Below are positions 9,707 through 20,702 of a DNA stretch of 64,000 nt, in pieces (position 1 is the stretch's first letter; every line of letters starts with the position of its first letter). This DNA is from Palaemon carinicauda. Its lineage: Eukaryota; Arthropoda; Malacostraca; Decapoda; Palaemonidae. The stretch spans positions 88,203,430 to 88,267,429 of the forward strand of contig NC_090728.1 of NCBI RefSeq assembly GCF_036898095.1. The letters are read 5' to 3'. The position numbers and the translations under genes were made by a program. The notes beneath the pieces were generated by a model. It was not told where the DNA came from and searched no databases. It saw only the letters and a program-made list of their open reading frames with translations.

Positions 9707-11499
9707 GCTAGTAGCTGGCGAACCATGTTCCTTCAGAAGTGTTGGAGAACGTTGGCGTGCCAGCTGTAACACACGTGGGCGATCCAGAGATCGCTGGCGA
9801 GCTGATGATCGCTGACGAGCTGACGATCGCTGGCGAGCTGATGATCGCTGACGAGCTGATGATCGCTGACGAGCAGAAGGCTACGCGTGGAAGCCTGCGC
9901 AAAGAAGAAGAGTCCTTGACCCCGACCTGAACCGAAGTTCTAGATCGCGAGGGCGAACGTGGGCGCACAGGGCACGTAACAGGAACCGCAGGGAAGATCA
10001 TCTTGAAAGCGCTGACGAACAGGAGAGCGCTGACGAACAGAAGGGCGCGCAGGGAAACCCTGACACGCAAGGGAAGAACCCCCGTGGGGGCAACCCTTTG
10101 CCCCGAAGGGATCGTTGTCCGCCGGGAGACTGATGTCCGTCGGAATACCGCTGTCCGTCGGGAAGACCGTTGCCCGTCGGAAGACGAGATTAGACTGCTG
10201 TCCATCTGCACCAAGACGGAAGATCGAGAAAAAGAAGTTGTAGGCTGCAAACGGAGATTCAAAAAGGCGCCTCAAGCACCCTTATAGGGAGATGAGAGGC
10301 CCTTACGACGAGGCGGACGGAGGGCCTTACGGCGAGGGAGGCCAACAGCAACAGCAACAGAAGAAACCTCCGAAGAGGAGTCTCTATGAGTGTACTCTCT
10401 CGCGAACGAAAGAGAAACACTTCGTGGAAGAGACTGGTCAGCCAGTGACCTAAAAGGGGCAATCCTCCGAAGAGGAGCTCCTGCAGTTGCCCAGCCCCTT
10501 GAGCGAAACTGCAGGTGCGACCGCTCAGCACCAAGAGCATAGTCGCACGAAAAAAAGGCAAGAGAAGAACCCCCCAAAAGAGGAAAAGCTCAAGCCTGGA
10601 CAGGAAAAAACTTCCCTCGGAAGGAAAGTTATCCGCCCAAGGAGGCAAGCCTCCTGACTGTTCTAAAATGAACTGGAGAGCTGTCCGTCGACACGGGAGT
10701 ACTACCAGTAGAAGGAGACACGCCCCTGACGACAATACAAGGGGGGAGGCAGCAACAGCCGAATCCCCAGGACTCAACCAGACAGCTCACACCGTTGCTA
10801 TATTACAGAAACGAACTAGATCGGTAACTGTAAAAAAATAAAACAAATAATATTAGTACACATTCATTCCCCCGGGAAGGCTCCGAAGAGGAATCCCGAG
10901 GAAAAGGAACAAGAATTACACAACAGGCACGTGCCCTCACAACCACTTACACTCGCGGAAGGAGAGCTGTAACCAAAACAGAATTATAACAATTATAATT
11001 ATGTAACTATGTAATTATGTAATTTAAAAATGAATGAACACTAAAGAAAAAACGAAAACCCCGAAAGGAATCGTTCTACAAGCTGAAAAATTAACAACTA
11101 CAATTAGATTCATAAACTAATTGAGACAAAATGTACGGCGTAGCAACCCCACCCACACGGGAAGGAAGCTACAAGGGCGTAGTAAAACATAGTAAAAGGG
11201 TGAACGACCTCAAGAGAGAGAGAGAGAGAAAGACCGAAGTCAAACTCGATCGCAACCCATAAAATTAGGCCGTGGTGGCCTAACTGCCGAGGCCTCCACG
11301 TAGATATCGTACACTACACACACACATCTGAAAAGGAAACTTACTTATTTCTATACTCAAATATATATATAAACATGAAAACATGTTTACATATATATTG
11401 AGTAAAAGAAAAGTAAGCGATTAAGTAAAGACAAAACAGACAATGGCTGCCAAGCGAGGACCAAGACAGAGACGTCTGTCACAGTCCGAGCCAAAAGTG
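9707..11499 (-). other. DIRS-1 5' leader, non-coding
   Basis: No protein is supported. The stretch holds GCTGACGAG / GATCGCTGG repeats (9780-9880), A/T-rich blocks and an AG-rich tract (11213-11232). It is closely similar over most of its length to 56651-58800, which defines a shared leader of the DIRS-1 family. Confidence 0.7.
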
Positions 11500-11684
11500 A
11501 AAGTGAGTATTCACCTGTGTGTGAGGGGGAGGAGGGGTAGCTAGCTACCACTCCCCTACCCCCCCGCTAACTAGCGCGGGGGTAATACACCCTCGTTAAA
11601 TTCTAATGGCTCGCCATTTCAGCTACGCTAAAAGTAATAACCCTTTGTAAATAGCGTGGTTTGTATTTCGGTTACGGAACAAAT
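11500..11684. repeat. DIRS-1 5' inverted terminal repeat
   Basis: This is the reverse complement of 3640-3800. It ends in GGTTTGTATTTCGGTTACGG and AACAAA at 11683-11684. The last 45 bp are repeated, inverted, in the ICR at 3902-3945. Confidence 0.88.
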
Positions 11685-11711
11685 ACATTTTAGATTTTCA
11701 AGGTTGGGTTT

Positions 11712-11743
<32 letters not shown>

Positions 11744-12372
11744 TAGCCACAGCTTTTGTACCGAACAGGGTCTCTTTGACTCGAACTATAATTTGATTCC
11801 ATAATTAAATCAAAATAAAAAATTTTACTAGAAGAGCGCTGATACAATGTTCCTCAACCTAAACAGGATGACCTTATTAGGATTAAAACTATTTTTGGAT
11901 TTCCTGTGTAAAAATTGTTTCCTGTTCAAGTGCATATCAAAGATTAAACCCAAGAATTTGACAGATGAGCTATGAGTGTCAAAATATTAAAATTATTCAT
12001 TTTTATATAGTAACTCTATTCATGTCTATCTTTATAAATCTTGTCTTTTTTAAAGAAAATTGGTAACCTGTAGACAAGGTCCATTTCTAATCTCTTATAA
12101 GAATCAAGGTTTTTTCAAATGGGCTTCCTTGCTTTTAAGCTTTTATCCTTATTGAAAAATAATTTAACAATTAAGATCTATAAGTAATATTTACAAAACA
12201 ACATAGAATAGGTTCATAAATTAACATTAATAATTAGAGTAATTTAAACTTATAGCTAAACAGCCCAGAAGAAAAAGAGACCTAAAAGAAGGAGAACTGA
12301 AAGGTAGGAAACAATGCAGCTGGAGCTTGAAAGGTCACTGTAAGAAGTGTGAATATCCTTCGACACAATCTA

Positions 12373-12444
<72 letters not shown>

Positions 12445-12578
12445 AGGGGGGGGGGGTTTAAGCTAATAGCCTTTACTGGATAGCTGAAATTGCAATTTTA
12501 GCTCACTCAAAGATTTCCGCACATATATGATTACAGCTTTCTTCCAATGTCAAGGAATTAAGTAAACAAATGAAAATG
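11685..12578. other. Intergenic or intronic island, no gene seen
   Basis: AT-rich single-copy-like DNA between DIRS-1 and DIRS-2, in or beyond the next cpb intron. It contains an (AC)n tract (11712-11738) and a long (GT)n tract (12374-12442). I looked for the next cpb exon on the minus strand and did not find it. Confidence 0.6.
12374..12442. repeat. (GT)n microsatellite
   Basis: An uninterrupted GT dinucleotide run of about 34 repeats, followed by a G-rich run. Confidence 0.97.
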
Positions 12579-12816
12579 GTATTTTCATTTTAAAATAAAT
12601 TCTTCAATATACTTAACTGGTAGTTACATATATATAGCTTAATCCTGCCGATTTGTCACGCGCACAGCAGAAATTCAAAATTCGCGGCAATCGCCGACAG
12701 GTGGCCAGGTGATCATACCTGTGCTCCCTCTATCCAGGTACCTGGAACCATTCCCATTTGTCCTCAGAAATTCCATACCCCTGTTTTCAGAAGGGAGGCG
12801 GGAGGGACCTTTTATA

Positions 12817-12913
12817 AATGTAACTACCAGGTAAGTATATTTAAAAATATATTTTAAAATGAAAATACAATATTTAAATATGTAAATTCCCTGGTAGTTA
12901 CATATATATAGCT
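12817..12913. repeat. DIRS-2 ICR
   Basis: 12817-12866 is complementary to the left terminus and 12867-12913 to the right terminus. It contains ACCAG|GTAAGTATAT at the position where DIRS-3 to DIRS-6 also have GTAAGTAT. Confidence 0.85.
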
Positions 12914-13339
12914 GATTGACACCATTGGTGGTGGGTTAGAAAACCACAATACCGTCGGGAATTCATATAATTATTAATCGCTACAAATTAGCTGTACCAA
13001 TAATCTGGTTCCTACCTGATAAGGAAGCTGGCTTCATAGTTATCCTGCCTCATTTGCCTGCATTCCTTGAGAGACCCAGCAATCCACCCAGGGGGCTGTA
13101 AAAGTCTCTGTGGGGCTGCCACAAGGTCCTTGACCTTAACATGACTAGACCACCACCCTTGCTATCCTGGCATAGCCATGGACAATGATCTGACCACCTG
13201 ACCCAAAAACACACTAAAAACACACTCCATAAAACCTAACTTAGACTTGCATCCCAGGCTGTGGAAGGTTGCAACAAACTTCACAGACAACCTGTGATAC
13301 CAAGTTCAAGAAAAAGCAAGGGTATATAATAAAAGGTTA

Positions 13340-14402
13340 TAGGGTAGAGGCAGTAGTACCCTCTTCAACTACGACGCCGGAGGCAACGTACGGACCCAGG
13401 GAACAACAATCCTCATAATGGGTCTGTACCTCTTTAAGGTAACAATCTGCGAAGATTAACTTGCTTCGCCAGAATGTCGCTTCCAAAATTGATTTCATAG
13501 ACTTGTTGTGTCTATAAGCCCTCTAAGTCGCAACAGCTCTTACTTCATGTGCTTTGACTTTGAGGATTGGAAAGCTTTTCTCGTCACAGTTCTGGTGAGC
13601 TTCCCTTATTAAATCCTTTATAAAGAACGCCAGTGCATTCTTTGACAAGGGTAACGAGGGTTTCTTTACCGAGCACCAGAGGTTATCTGCCTGACCTCTC
13701 AGGTTTCTGGCCCTCTGCAGATAAAATTTTAGGGCTCTCACTGGACAAAGGCCTCTCTCCTTTTCCTGTCCTACTAAATGAGATAACCCTGGAATGGTAA
13801 AGGATCTGGGCCATGGTTGCGAAGGATTCTCGTTCTTGGCGAGAAAACCTAGTTGTAGAGCAGACTGCATTCTCTCCATTGAAGCACACCTTTTTGCTAA
13901 TGGCTTGCCATTCTCCTATCCTCTTGGCTGTCGCCAACGCAACCAGGAATAGTCTTTTCTTAGTAAGATCCTTCCAACAAGCCTTGTCGAGAGGTTCAAA
14001 CCTGCTCGAGGTTAAAAACATCAGGACTACATCCAAATTCCAAGAGGAGGTTGGGTTGTCCTTCCTCTTAACTGTCTCAAAGGATCTTATGAGGTCCGAG
14101 AGATCCTTGTCTCCTGACACGTCAATATGTTTGTGACGGAAGACGGAGGCTAGCATGCTGCGGTATCCCTTGATGGTTGATACTGCTAGTTTCTCTGGTG
14201 TTCTTAAATGTAACAGAAAATCTGCCAGTTCAGTTAGAGAGGTACTGGAAGAGGAAATGATGTTAATTCTGCACCATTCTATGAACAAGTCCCACTTAGA
14301 TTGGTACACCTTGATTGTGGATGTCCTCCTTGCTCTCGCGATTGCTCCTGCAGCTTCCCTCGAAAAGCCCTTCGCTCTTGCCAGTTTTTTGATAGTCGAA
14401 AG
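13340..14402 (-). pseudogene. DIRS-2 tyrosine recombinase pseudogene
   Basis: The N-terminal SAM-like core-binding part begins near 14402 (STIKKLARAKGFSREAAGAI). It is followed by KVYQSKW, STIKGYRSMLASVFRH and the first catalytic block ATAKRIGE. The HEVR box lies near 13535, WRSK near 13470 and the tyrosine block CYLKE near 13445. A frameshift near 13860 and an in-frame TAG near 13520 separate these parts. Catalytic residues are otherwise retained, so inactivation looks moderately old. Confidence 0.88.
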
Positions 14403-14579
14403 GCAGTTAGATTGAGAGCAAGGAGATTTTGATGGTATCTCTCTATGTGTGGCTGTCTGAGTAGATCGTTCAGACAAGAGCCACTCCATCACTTCTGTGA
14501 TCCAGGGTCTCATGGGGCAAAACAGAGCTATCAGGGTCATGCGGGCGTTGTTCGACTCTCTGAACTTCTTCATGACTCT

Positions 14580-16350
14580 GTCTAGGATCTTGAATGGGGG
14601 GGGAAGGCATACGTGTCTAGTCCTTCCCATTCCATGAGGAAGGCGTCCACTGCTACTGCTTCCTGGTCTGGGACTGGAGAGCAATAAACTGGTACCTCTT
14701 TGTTCTCTGCGTCGCGAAGAGGTCTATTGACAGTTCTCCCCACAGATTCCAAAGCCTGCTGCACACCTAGTGATGTACGGTCCACTCTGTCGTGAGAACC
14801 TGTCTTTCCCTGCTGAGAAGATCCGCTCTGACATTCTTCTCTCACTCTATGGAGCGGGTTATCAGAGTTATATTCCTCGCTTTTGCCCACAGTAGGAGAT
14901 CTTTTGCTGCCTCGTAAAGGGAATCCGAACGAGTGCCTCCCTGTTTCCTGATGTAGGCCAACCTGTGGTGTTGTCTGCGTTGACCTGAACTAACTTGTTC
15001 TGGACGTCCTCCTGGGAGTACATTAGTGCTAGATGAATGGCCACCAGTTCCTTGACGTTTATATGCCATTCCTTCTGATTATCTTCCCACAGACCCGAGA
15101 TCTCGTCCTTCCCCAGTGTTGCACCCCATCCCAGGTCCGATGCTTCTGCATGCAACACTGGTTCGGGGTTCTTCTGTTGAAGTTCGAGGCCTTCTAGGAG
15201 TTTGTTGGGGTCGCCCCACCAACTCAACTGATTCCCAGACGGATCGGAATCCACGTCTCTCGTCTTGGTCTCTTGTCCAATATCTTGACAGATGGAATTG
15301 CAGTGGACGTAGATGAAGTCTTCAAAGGGATATGAATTGCTCGATCGAGGAGAGGGTCCCTAGCAGACTCATCCATTCCCTCACCGAGCAGGTCTTTCTC
15401 CCTAGGAAGCGCTTCACCTTTCTTAAGCATTCTAGAATGCGTTTCGGGACTGGAAAAGCCCGAATAACCACTGACTGAATCCTCATCCCCAGGTAGATGA
15501 TGTCTTGTGAAGGCGTCAGTTGTGATTTGGCCAGATTTACAACCAGGCCTAGCTGTTGCGTCATGGACATTGTCACTCGTAGATCCTCCAGACACTTTTC
15601 TTGCGACCTGGCTCTGATTAGCCAGTCATCCAGGTACATTAATATTCGTATCACTTTCAGATGTAACCAACGAGCCACGTTCGACAGCACTCGAGTAAAA
15701 ACGTAAGGAGCCGTACTTAGTCCAAAACAAAGTGCTTTGAACTGATAAGTAATTGCGTGGTGTACGAATCTCCGAAATTTTCTGTAGTTCTGGTGAATTG
15801 GGACGTGAAAGTACGCGTCCTACAGATCTATCGACACCATCCAGTCTATTTGTCTGGTGCCTGCTTAGGACTGACGCAGATGTCTCCATAGCAAACTTGA
15901 CTTTGCTCACATACTTGTTCAGTGGATTTACGTCCAGAACGGGTCTCCAACCCCCCCGAGTTCTTGGGAACCAGAAAAAGTCTGTTGTACAATCCCTCTG
16001 ATGAGGGGTCCTCTACCACTTCTATTGCTGCTTTTGACAGCATCTGGTTTACCTGCCCTTGAAGAGCTGCTGCCTTGCTCCCCGAGTATGTAGCTGTCAA
16101 CTCTAGCGCTCTGGCAAAAGAGGCGGCCTTCTTAGGAGGGGGATTTTGTATCCCTCCTTCAATACATCAACTGTCAAGTCGTCCGCTCCCCTTTGGCTCC
16201 TCTCTTGCCAGTAGTGGGATAACCTGGCTCCCACGTGTGTCTGGAGGTTGTAGAGCTCACTTTCTGGTTTTTGGTTGCTGCTCTGTGTATTTACGAGGTT
16301 GTCCTCCAGCAGCCATTCTCCGACTTCCTCTCGAAAGGGCCCTCCCACGA
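14580..16350 (-). pseudogene. DIRS-2 RT / RNase H / MT-like pseudogene
   Basis: Recognisable blocks are VGARLSHYWQ (near 16230), LYNRLFLVPKNSGG (near 15970), the catalytic LMYLDDWLIRA (near 15640), VNLAKSQLTPSQ, the RNase H block ASDLGWGATLG (near 15130) and VNADNTTG. The MT-like FPP region is near 14600. Several frameshifts and stops interrupt the frame. Confidence 0.85.
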
Positions 16351-18600
16351 AAGGGCTGGCGCGTGGGAAGAGCTTCCTTCTCTTTCCTGGCTAAAAAGTT
16401 TGCCGGAAGAAATTTCTTCGCAATCCTGGTAATAAGATCTTGCGTTGCTTGCTGCGCAAGAGCTGCCGACAAGTCCTTCACTACATCTGAAGGGAAGAGG
16501 TGATTGTTTAAAGGAGCATACAAGAGCTCTGCTCTCTGAGCAAGAGTCAATCCTGACAACAGGAAAGAACAAAGCATGGCTCTTTTCTTAATAATATCTG
16601 CCGTGAAAAGGGCTGTGAGTTCGACCGTCCCGTCCCTCACGGCTTTATCGAGACAGGCAATAAGGTGCATCTGCATCTTGTTCTTTTCGTCTTTGACATC
16701 TGCGAGGGCTCCGAGAGTCCAATCCATCAAGTTGAAGACTTCAATTGTTCTGAAGATGCCCTTCAGCAAGTGGTCTATCTCCAACGTGGACCACATAACT
16801 TTAGCCTTAGTCATGGCTGATCTACGTGAGGCGTCAACGAGTCTGGAAAAGTCCCCTTGGGAGGAGGCAGGAACTCCCATACCGAGAGCCTCCCCAGTCT
16901 CGTACCACACACTGCATCTAGAAGCCAATCTCGTAGGGGGGAAGGAAAAGGTTGTCCTTCCCTGTTTCTTTTTCTTGAGAATCCAATCGTTCAGTGTAGA
17001 AAAAGCCCTCTTCACCGATCTGGCTAACACTGTCTTCTTGAAGGAGGAAGGTTTCTGAGTCTACCCTTTAAAAACAGCGAGGGCGGGCTCCGAGGTACAG
17101 CCTGCTGAAAGTCATCCGGATATAAGTCCGCCAAAACTGCAAGTAATCTTTTAAGATCTGCCGCGTGAAGAGTTTCTTGCGTCTCCTCCTCTGAGAATCC
17201 TCCAAAGGATTAGCGATCTGCGATGTAGAATGAGTGGGAGAATCACACGCCTCGTCTTGCTTGCTTGCGTCCTGCATGTAGCGAGGGGGTGTCACGATCC
17301 TTGTCGCCTCCCGAAACGTGTCCAGATCGCTGCGAAGGAACGTCCATGAGTGCTGCAACTTGCCGCGAGTTCGCGTTTTGCTGCCTGTTTGTGTCTCGCT
17401 CCAATGTTATTCACTTCCTAGGTCTGTTGACGTCCTTAGGTTCCTTCTTGCGAGCTTCCTCTGTAAGTCCTTGCGACTTGTTAACGTCAAACAGGGACGT
17501 AATGGACTGTTGAAGCTCTGACAGGCATGCATACAGCCTGCTGCGAGGGAGCGTCACGATCCTTGTCGCCTCCTGTAATGCGTCCAGATCGCTGCAAGGG
17601 AGCATCCACAGTTTTGGAAACCCTAGCTGGGAACTTCTGGCGAAGAAGAGGAGAAGTCCCTTACGACATCTCCCAATCTGGAGGAGGGGGAGAAGCGTGA
17701 ACCGAAGTAAAGTGCACGTCTTCTTCCTCCGACGAGCTATACGGCCTACGCCTCTGTTCAGGTGTGGACATGTCTTCTTCATCCGACAGGAATATTTCCG
17801 GAGAGCTCCAATTGCTACACGAGGGTTGCTGGAACGTAACGGGGGACTCATGTCTCTTGAGAGGTCTCGATTGAAGAGGTTGTCGCCAACCGCGTCAAGG
17901 TCTTGCGTCTTTTGAAGAAGACGAACACTTCCTCATCTCGCATTTCCTGCAGCGAGGGGGAGCGTCCTGGGATGCATCAACAGGATCGCTCGTGGGGACG
18001 TCCGTTCGCTGTTCAACGTCTCTCACCTCCCTTAGCCTGTTGACTTTCCTTCACCCAGGGGTTGGGGAGCATGGAAGAGGTCCAGGGCTAGGAGCATGAC
18101 AGACACGAACGGACGCACCCTCCACTGCACTATCACTATCCCCGAACTTGCGTTGCAAACCATGCACTGCCCCCCACATTACTTCCTTATCCGAAGTAAG
18201 GGATTGCACTTTCACTCCCATGGCAGAGATAGCAGCCATAATATCCTTCTAAGAAGGCTCACTTACCTCCGATTCCGTAGGTGGGTCTGGTACTACAACC
18301 TTAGGGCTAGGATCAGGAATATTAGTATTATGCAAGTTAGAAAGGACTTGACTATCAGAAGACCTATTAGACAGAACACTCGACGATCAAGCTCTCCTAA
18401 GTCTGTCCTTTTCCAATCGCCTAACATAGCAATCATACTCTCTCCACTCTCTCTCAGATAAACTTTCACATTCATTACATCTGTTATTAAATGAACACTC
18501 ATGCCCTCTGCAATTCTTACATATTGAGTGGGGATCAAGAGCAGCTTTCGGAAGCCGAGTCTTGCCCCCCTTAACACACCTAATAACAGTCAGCCATTTT
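16257..18600 (-). pseudogene. DIRS-2 Gag pseudogene
   Basis: The C-terminal 257 codons (16257-17030) are open. They match DIRS-3 and DIRS-5 Gag at SVWYETGEALGMGVPAS, GDFSRLVD, FNLMDWTLGAL and the terminal RGRALSRG motif. The N-terminal part near 18450-18580 retains the Cys cluster CKNCRGHEC-x5-CNEC followed by LSEREW and RRLEKDRLRR. The middle is broken. The last codon is followed by TGA (16257-16259). Confidence 0.82.
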
Positions 18601-18806
18601 GAAAACTAGAAAAACCAGTTAAAACTAACTGTCCAAGTCGAAAAAACCAACAAAATCTTTCTTATCCGAGTGAAAAGTAAATAGGGAAAATCCAAAATCA
18701 GCGAAAGCCATCAACAAAAAACCAAACAATGGGTACTTCACCAATTTGTAGACAAAGCAAACCCACAACGTAGAGCGAATTTCCAACGTGTTGCTGGAAC
18801 GACGGC

Positions 18807-18989
18807 AGGAAATTTCTGAGGACAAATGGGAATGGTTCCAGGTACCTGGAGAGAGGGAGCACAGGTATGATCACCTGGCCACCTGTCGGCGATTGCCGCG
18901 AATTTTTAATTTCTGCCGTGCGCGCGACGAATCGGCGGGATTAAGCTATATATATATGTAACTACCAGGGAAGTTACATATTTAAAATT
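18807..18989. repeat. DIRS-2 5' inverted terminal repeat
   Basis: Reverse complement of 12579-12775 with small differences. It ends near 18989 in TTACATATTTAAAATT. Confidence 0.85.
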
Positions 18990-19075
18990 ATAATTTACAA
19001 CACTAGTTAAAGTCACAAAATTTTTTTAATGAGATAATTTTCAGCTTCACTAGCCTACAACTGAAATTATAGCTA

Positions 19076-19396
<321 letters not shown>

Positions 19397-19662
19397 TTAT
19401 AACAAATGAGAAGAATGAGTTTTTACACTTGGGTAAAATTACATTCGGTATGATTAAAAATACCAATGTGAAGTGTTTCAAAATCAACCTTTTAAAATGT
19501 AATAAACCATACTTTTAACTCAAAATATGGGTGTTAGATGGTCCGAGTGATGTTAATTAGGTTTTGTTTGCTAAAATAAAACAAGTATATCTTGACATAT
19601 TTCTTCTACCCTTGAATTATATTCAATAGAGAACCTACTATTGGTAATAGCAAAATGAATGA

Positions 19663-19758
19663 TACAGAAAGATGAAAAATAGGCAAAGTACAGTACAGTA
19701 TGATGATTTTTACAGAAAGATGAAAAATAGGCAAAGTACAGTACAGTATGATGATTTT
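19663..19758. repeat. 48-bp tandem duplication
   Basis: Two essentially identical 48-bp copies (TACAGAAAGATGAAAAATAG at 19663 and again at 19711), each with CAGTACAGTATGATGATTTT. This is a recent local duplication in the cpb intron. Confidence 0.93.
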
Positions 19759-19967
19759 TACCACAAGTACGTTTTACGTAAAAATCCATTGACCATATGT
19801 TGTATAGTGGAAACAAACATATCGAGAATTTTTGCCTCAAGTCATTGAATAAATTTCCAAAGTTCAACAATAACTTGACTTGTTGGAACTCATATGAGTG
19901 GGTCAAGTTTTATGTTGTAAGTGGGATAACGCTACTCAAACAACAACGGTAGCTATGGGACTGAAAA

Positions 19968-20168
19968 TGTTATTTTCATTAGTAAAATAAATTTTTGAAT
20001 ATACTTACCCGGTGATCATATAGCTGTCAGCTCTGCTGCCCGACAGAAAAACCTAAGGACAAAATACGCCAGCGATCGCTATACAGGTGGGGGTGTACAT
20101 CAACAGCGCCATCTGTCGAGCAGGTACTCAAGTACTCCATGTCAACACAGAACCAATTTTCTCCTCGG
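19968..20168. repeat. DIRS-3 3' inverted terminal repeat
   Basis: Starts TGTTATTTTCATTAG. It matches the right ITR in inverted orientation through GCGATCGCTATACAGGTGGG and CAACACAGAACCAATTTTC. It contains ATACTTACCC at 20001-20010, a donor-like GGGTAAGTAT on the coding strand. Confidence 0.93.
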
Positions 20169-20204
20169 CCCACTGGGTCTCTATTGGGGAGGAAGGGAGG
20201 GTCC

Positions 20205-20300
20205 TTTAATCTATGATCACCGGGTAAGTATATTCAAAAATTTATTTTACTAATGAAAATAACATTTTTCAATATTAAACTTAGCCGGTGATCATATAGC
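20205..20300. repeat. DIRS-3 ICR
   Basis: Complement of the left terminus up to AATAACA, joined to the complement of the right terminus (TTTTTCAATATTAAAC). Plus-strand reading gives GTAAGTAT at 20224, an ACTAAT block and a terminal TTAG at 20281-20284, flanked by the inverted repeats TGATCACCGG and CCGGTGATCA. Confidence 0.93.
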
Positions 20301-20702
20301 TGATTCACACCCAGGGGTGGGTAGAGACCAGCATTATATGTTAACATTAAGAGCTAAGTATTTTGTATTTCATTTTAGCAGTTATTCAAAATAACAAACA
20401 AAATTAATAAGTACCTGGTAAGGAAGTCGACTTGAACAATTACTCTGCCTTTTTAAGTACGTCTTCCTTACTGAGCCTCGCGATCCTCATAGGATTCTGA
20501 GCGACTCCTAGGAGCTGAAGTATGAAGGGTTGCAACCCATACTAAAGGACCTCATCAAAACCTCTAATCTAGGCGCTTCTCAAGAAAAGAATTTGACCAC
20601 CCGCCAAATCAACCAGGATGCGAAAGGCTTCTTAGCCTTCCGGACAACCCAAAAAACAACAATAAAAAACATTTCAAGAGAAAGATTAAAAAGGTTATGG
20701 GA

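Larger units (their letters stand above)
3590..11684 (-). mobile_element. DIRS-1: old DIRS-type retrotransposon, 8.1 kb
   Basis: The element has inverted terminal repeats (3590-3800 against 11500-11684) and an internal complementary region at 3845-3945. That region is the complement of the left terminus joined to the complement of the right terminus, the hallmark of DIRS elements. The interior (about 4430-8700, minus strand) carries decayed Gag, RT and tyrosine recombinase in DIRS order. It is longer than DIRS-3 and DIRS-5 (6.5-6.6 kb) because of tandem arrays (8340-9706) and a 1.8-kb leader. A 5S rRNA-like insertion lies in the RT region. All frames are broken. Confidence 0.85.
12579..18989 (-). 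mobile_element. DIRS-2: decayed DIRS-type retrotransposon, 6.4 kb
   Basis: Inverted termini (12579-12775 against 18807-18989) share GGTACCTGGAACCATTCCCA and TGATCA blocks. An ICR at 12817-12913 combines complements of both ends. Minus-strand Gag, RT/RNase H/MT and recombinase follow in order, all with frameshifts or stops. Sequence differs clearly from the DIRS-3/4/5 group, so it is a separate family. The right terminus lies about 117 bp from the cpb exon at 19106. Confidence 0.9.

Noticed and set aside
11685..12578. Possible location of the next cpb exon
   Set aside because: I looked on the minus strand for the conserved SPHIANIG and IYFGKTKDIV blocks and did not find them.
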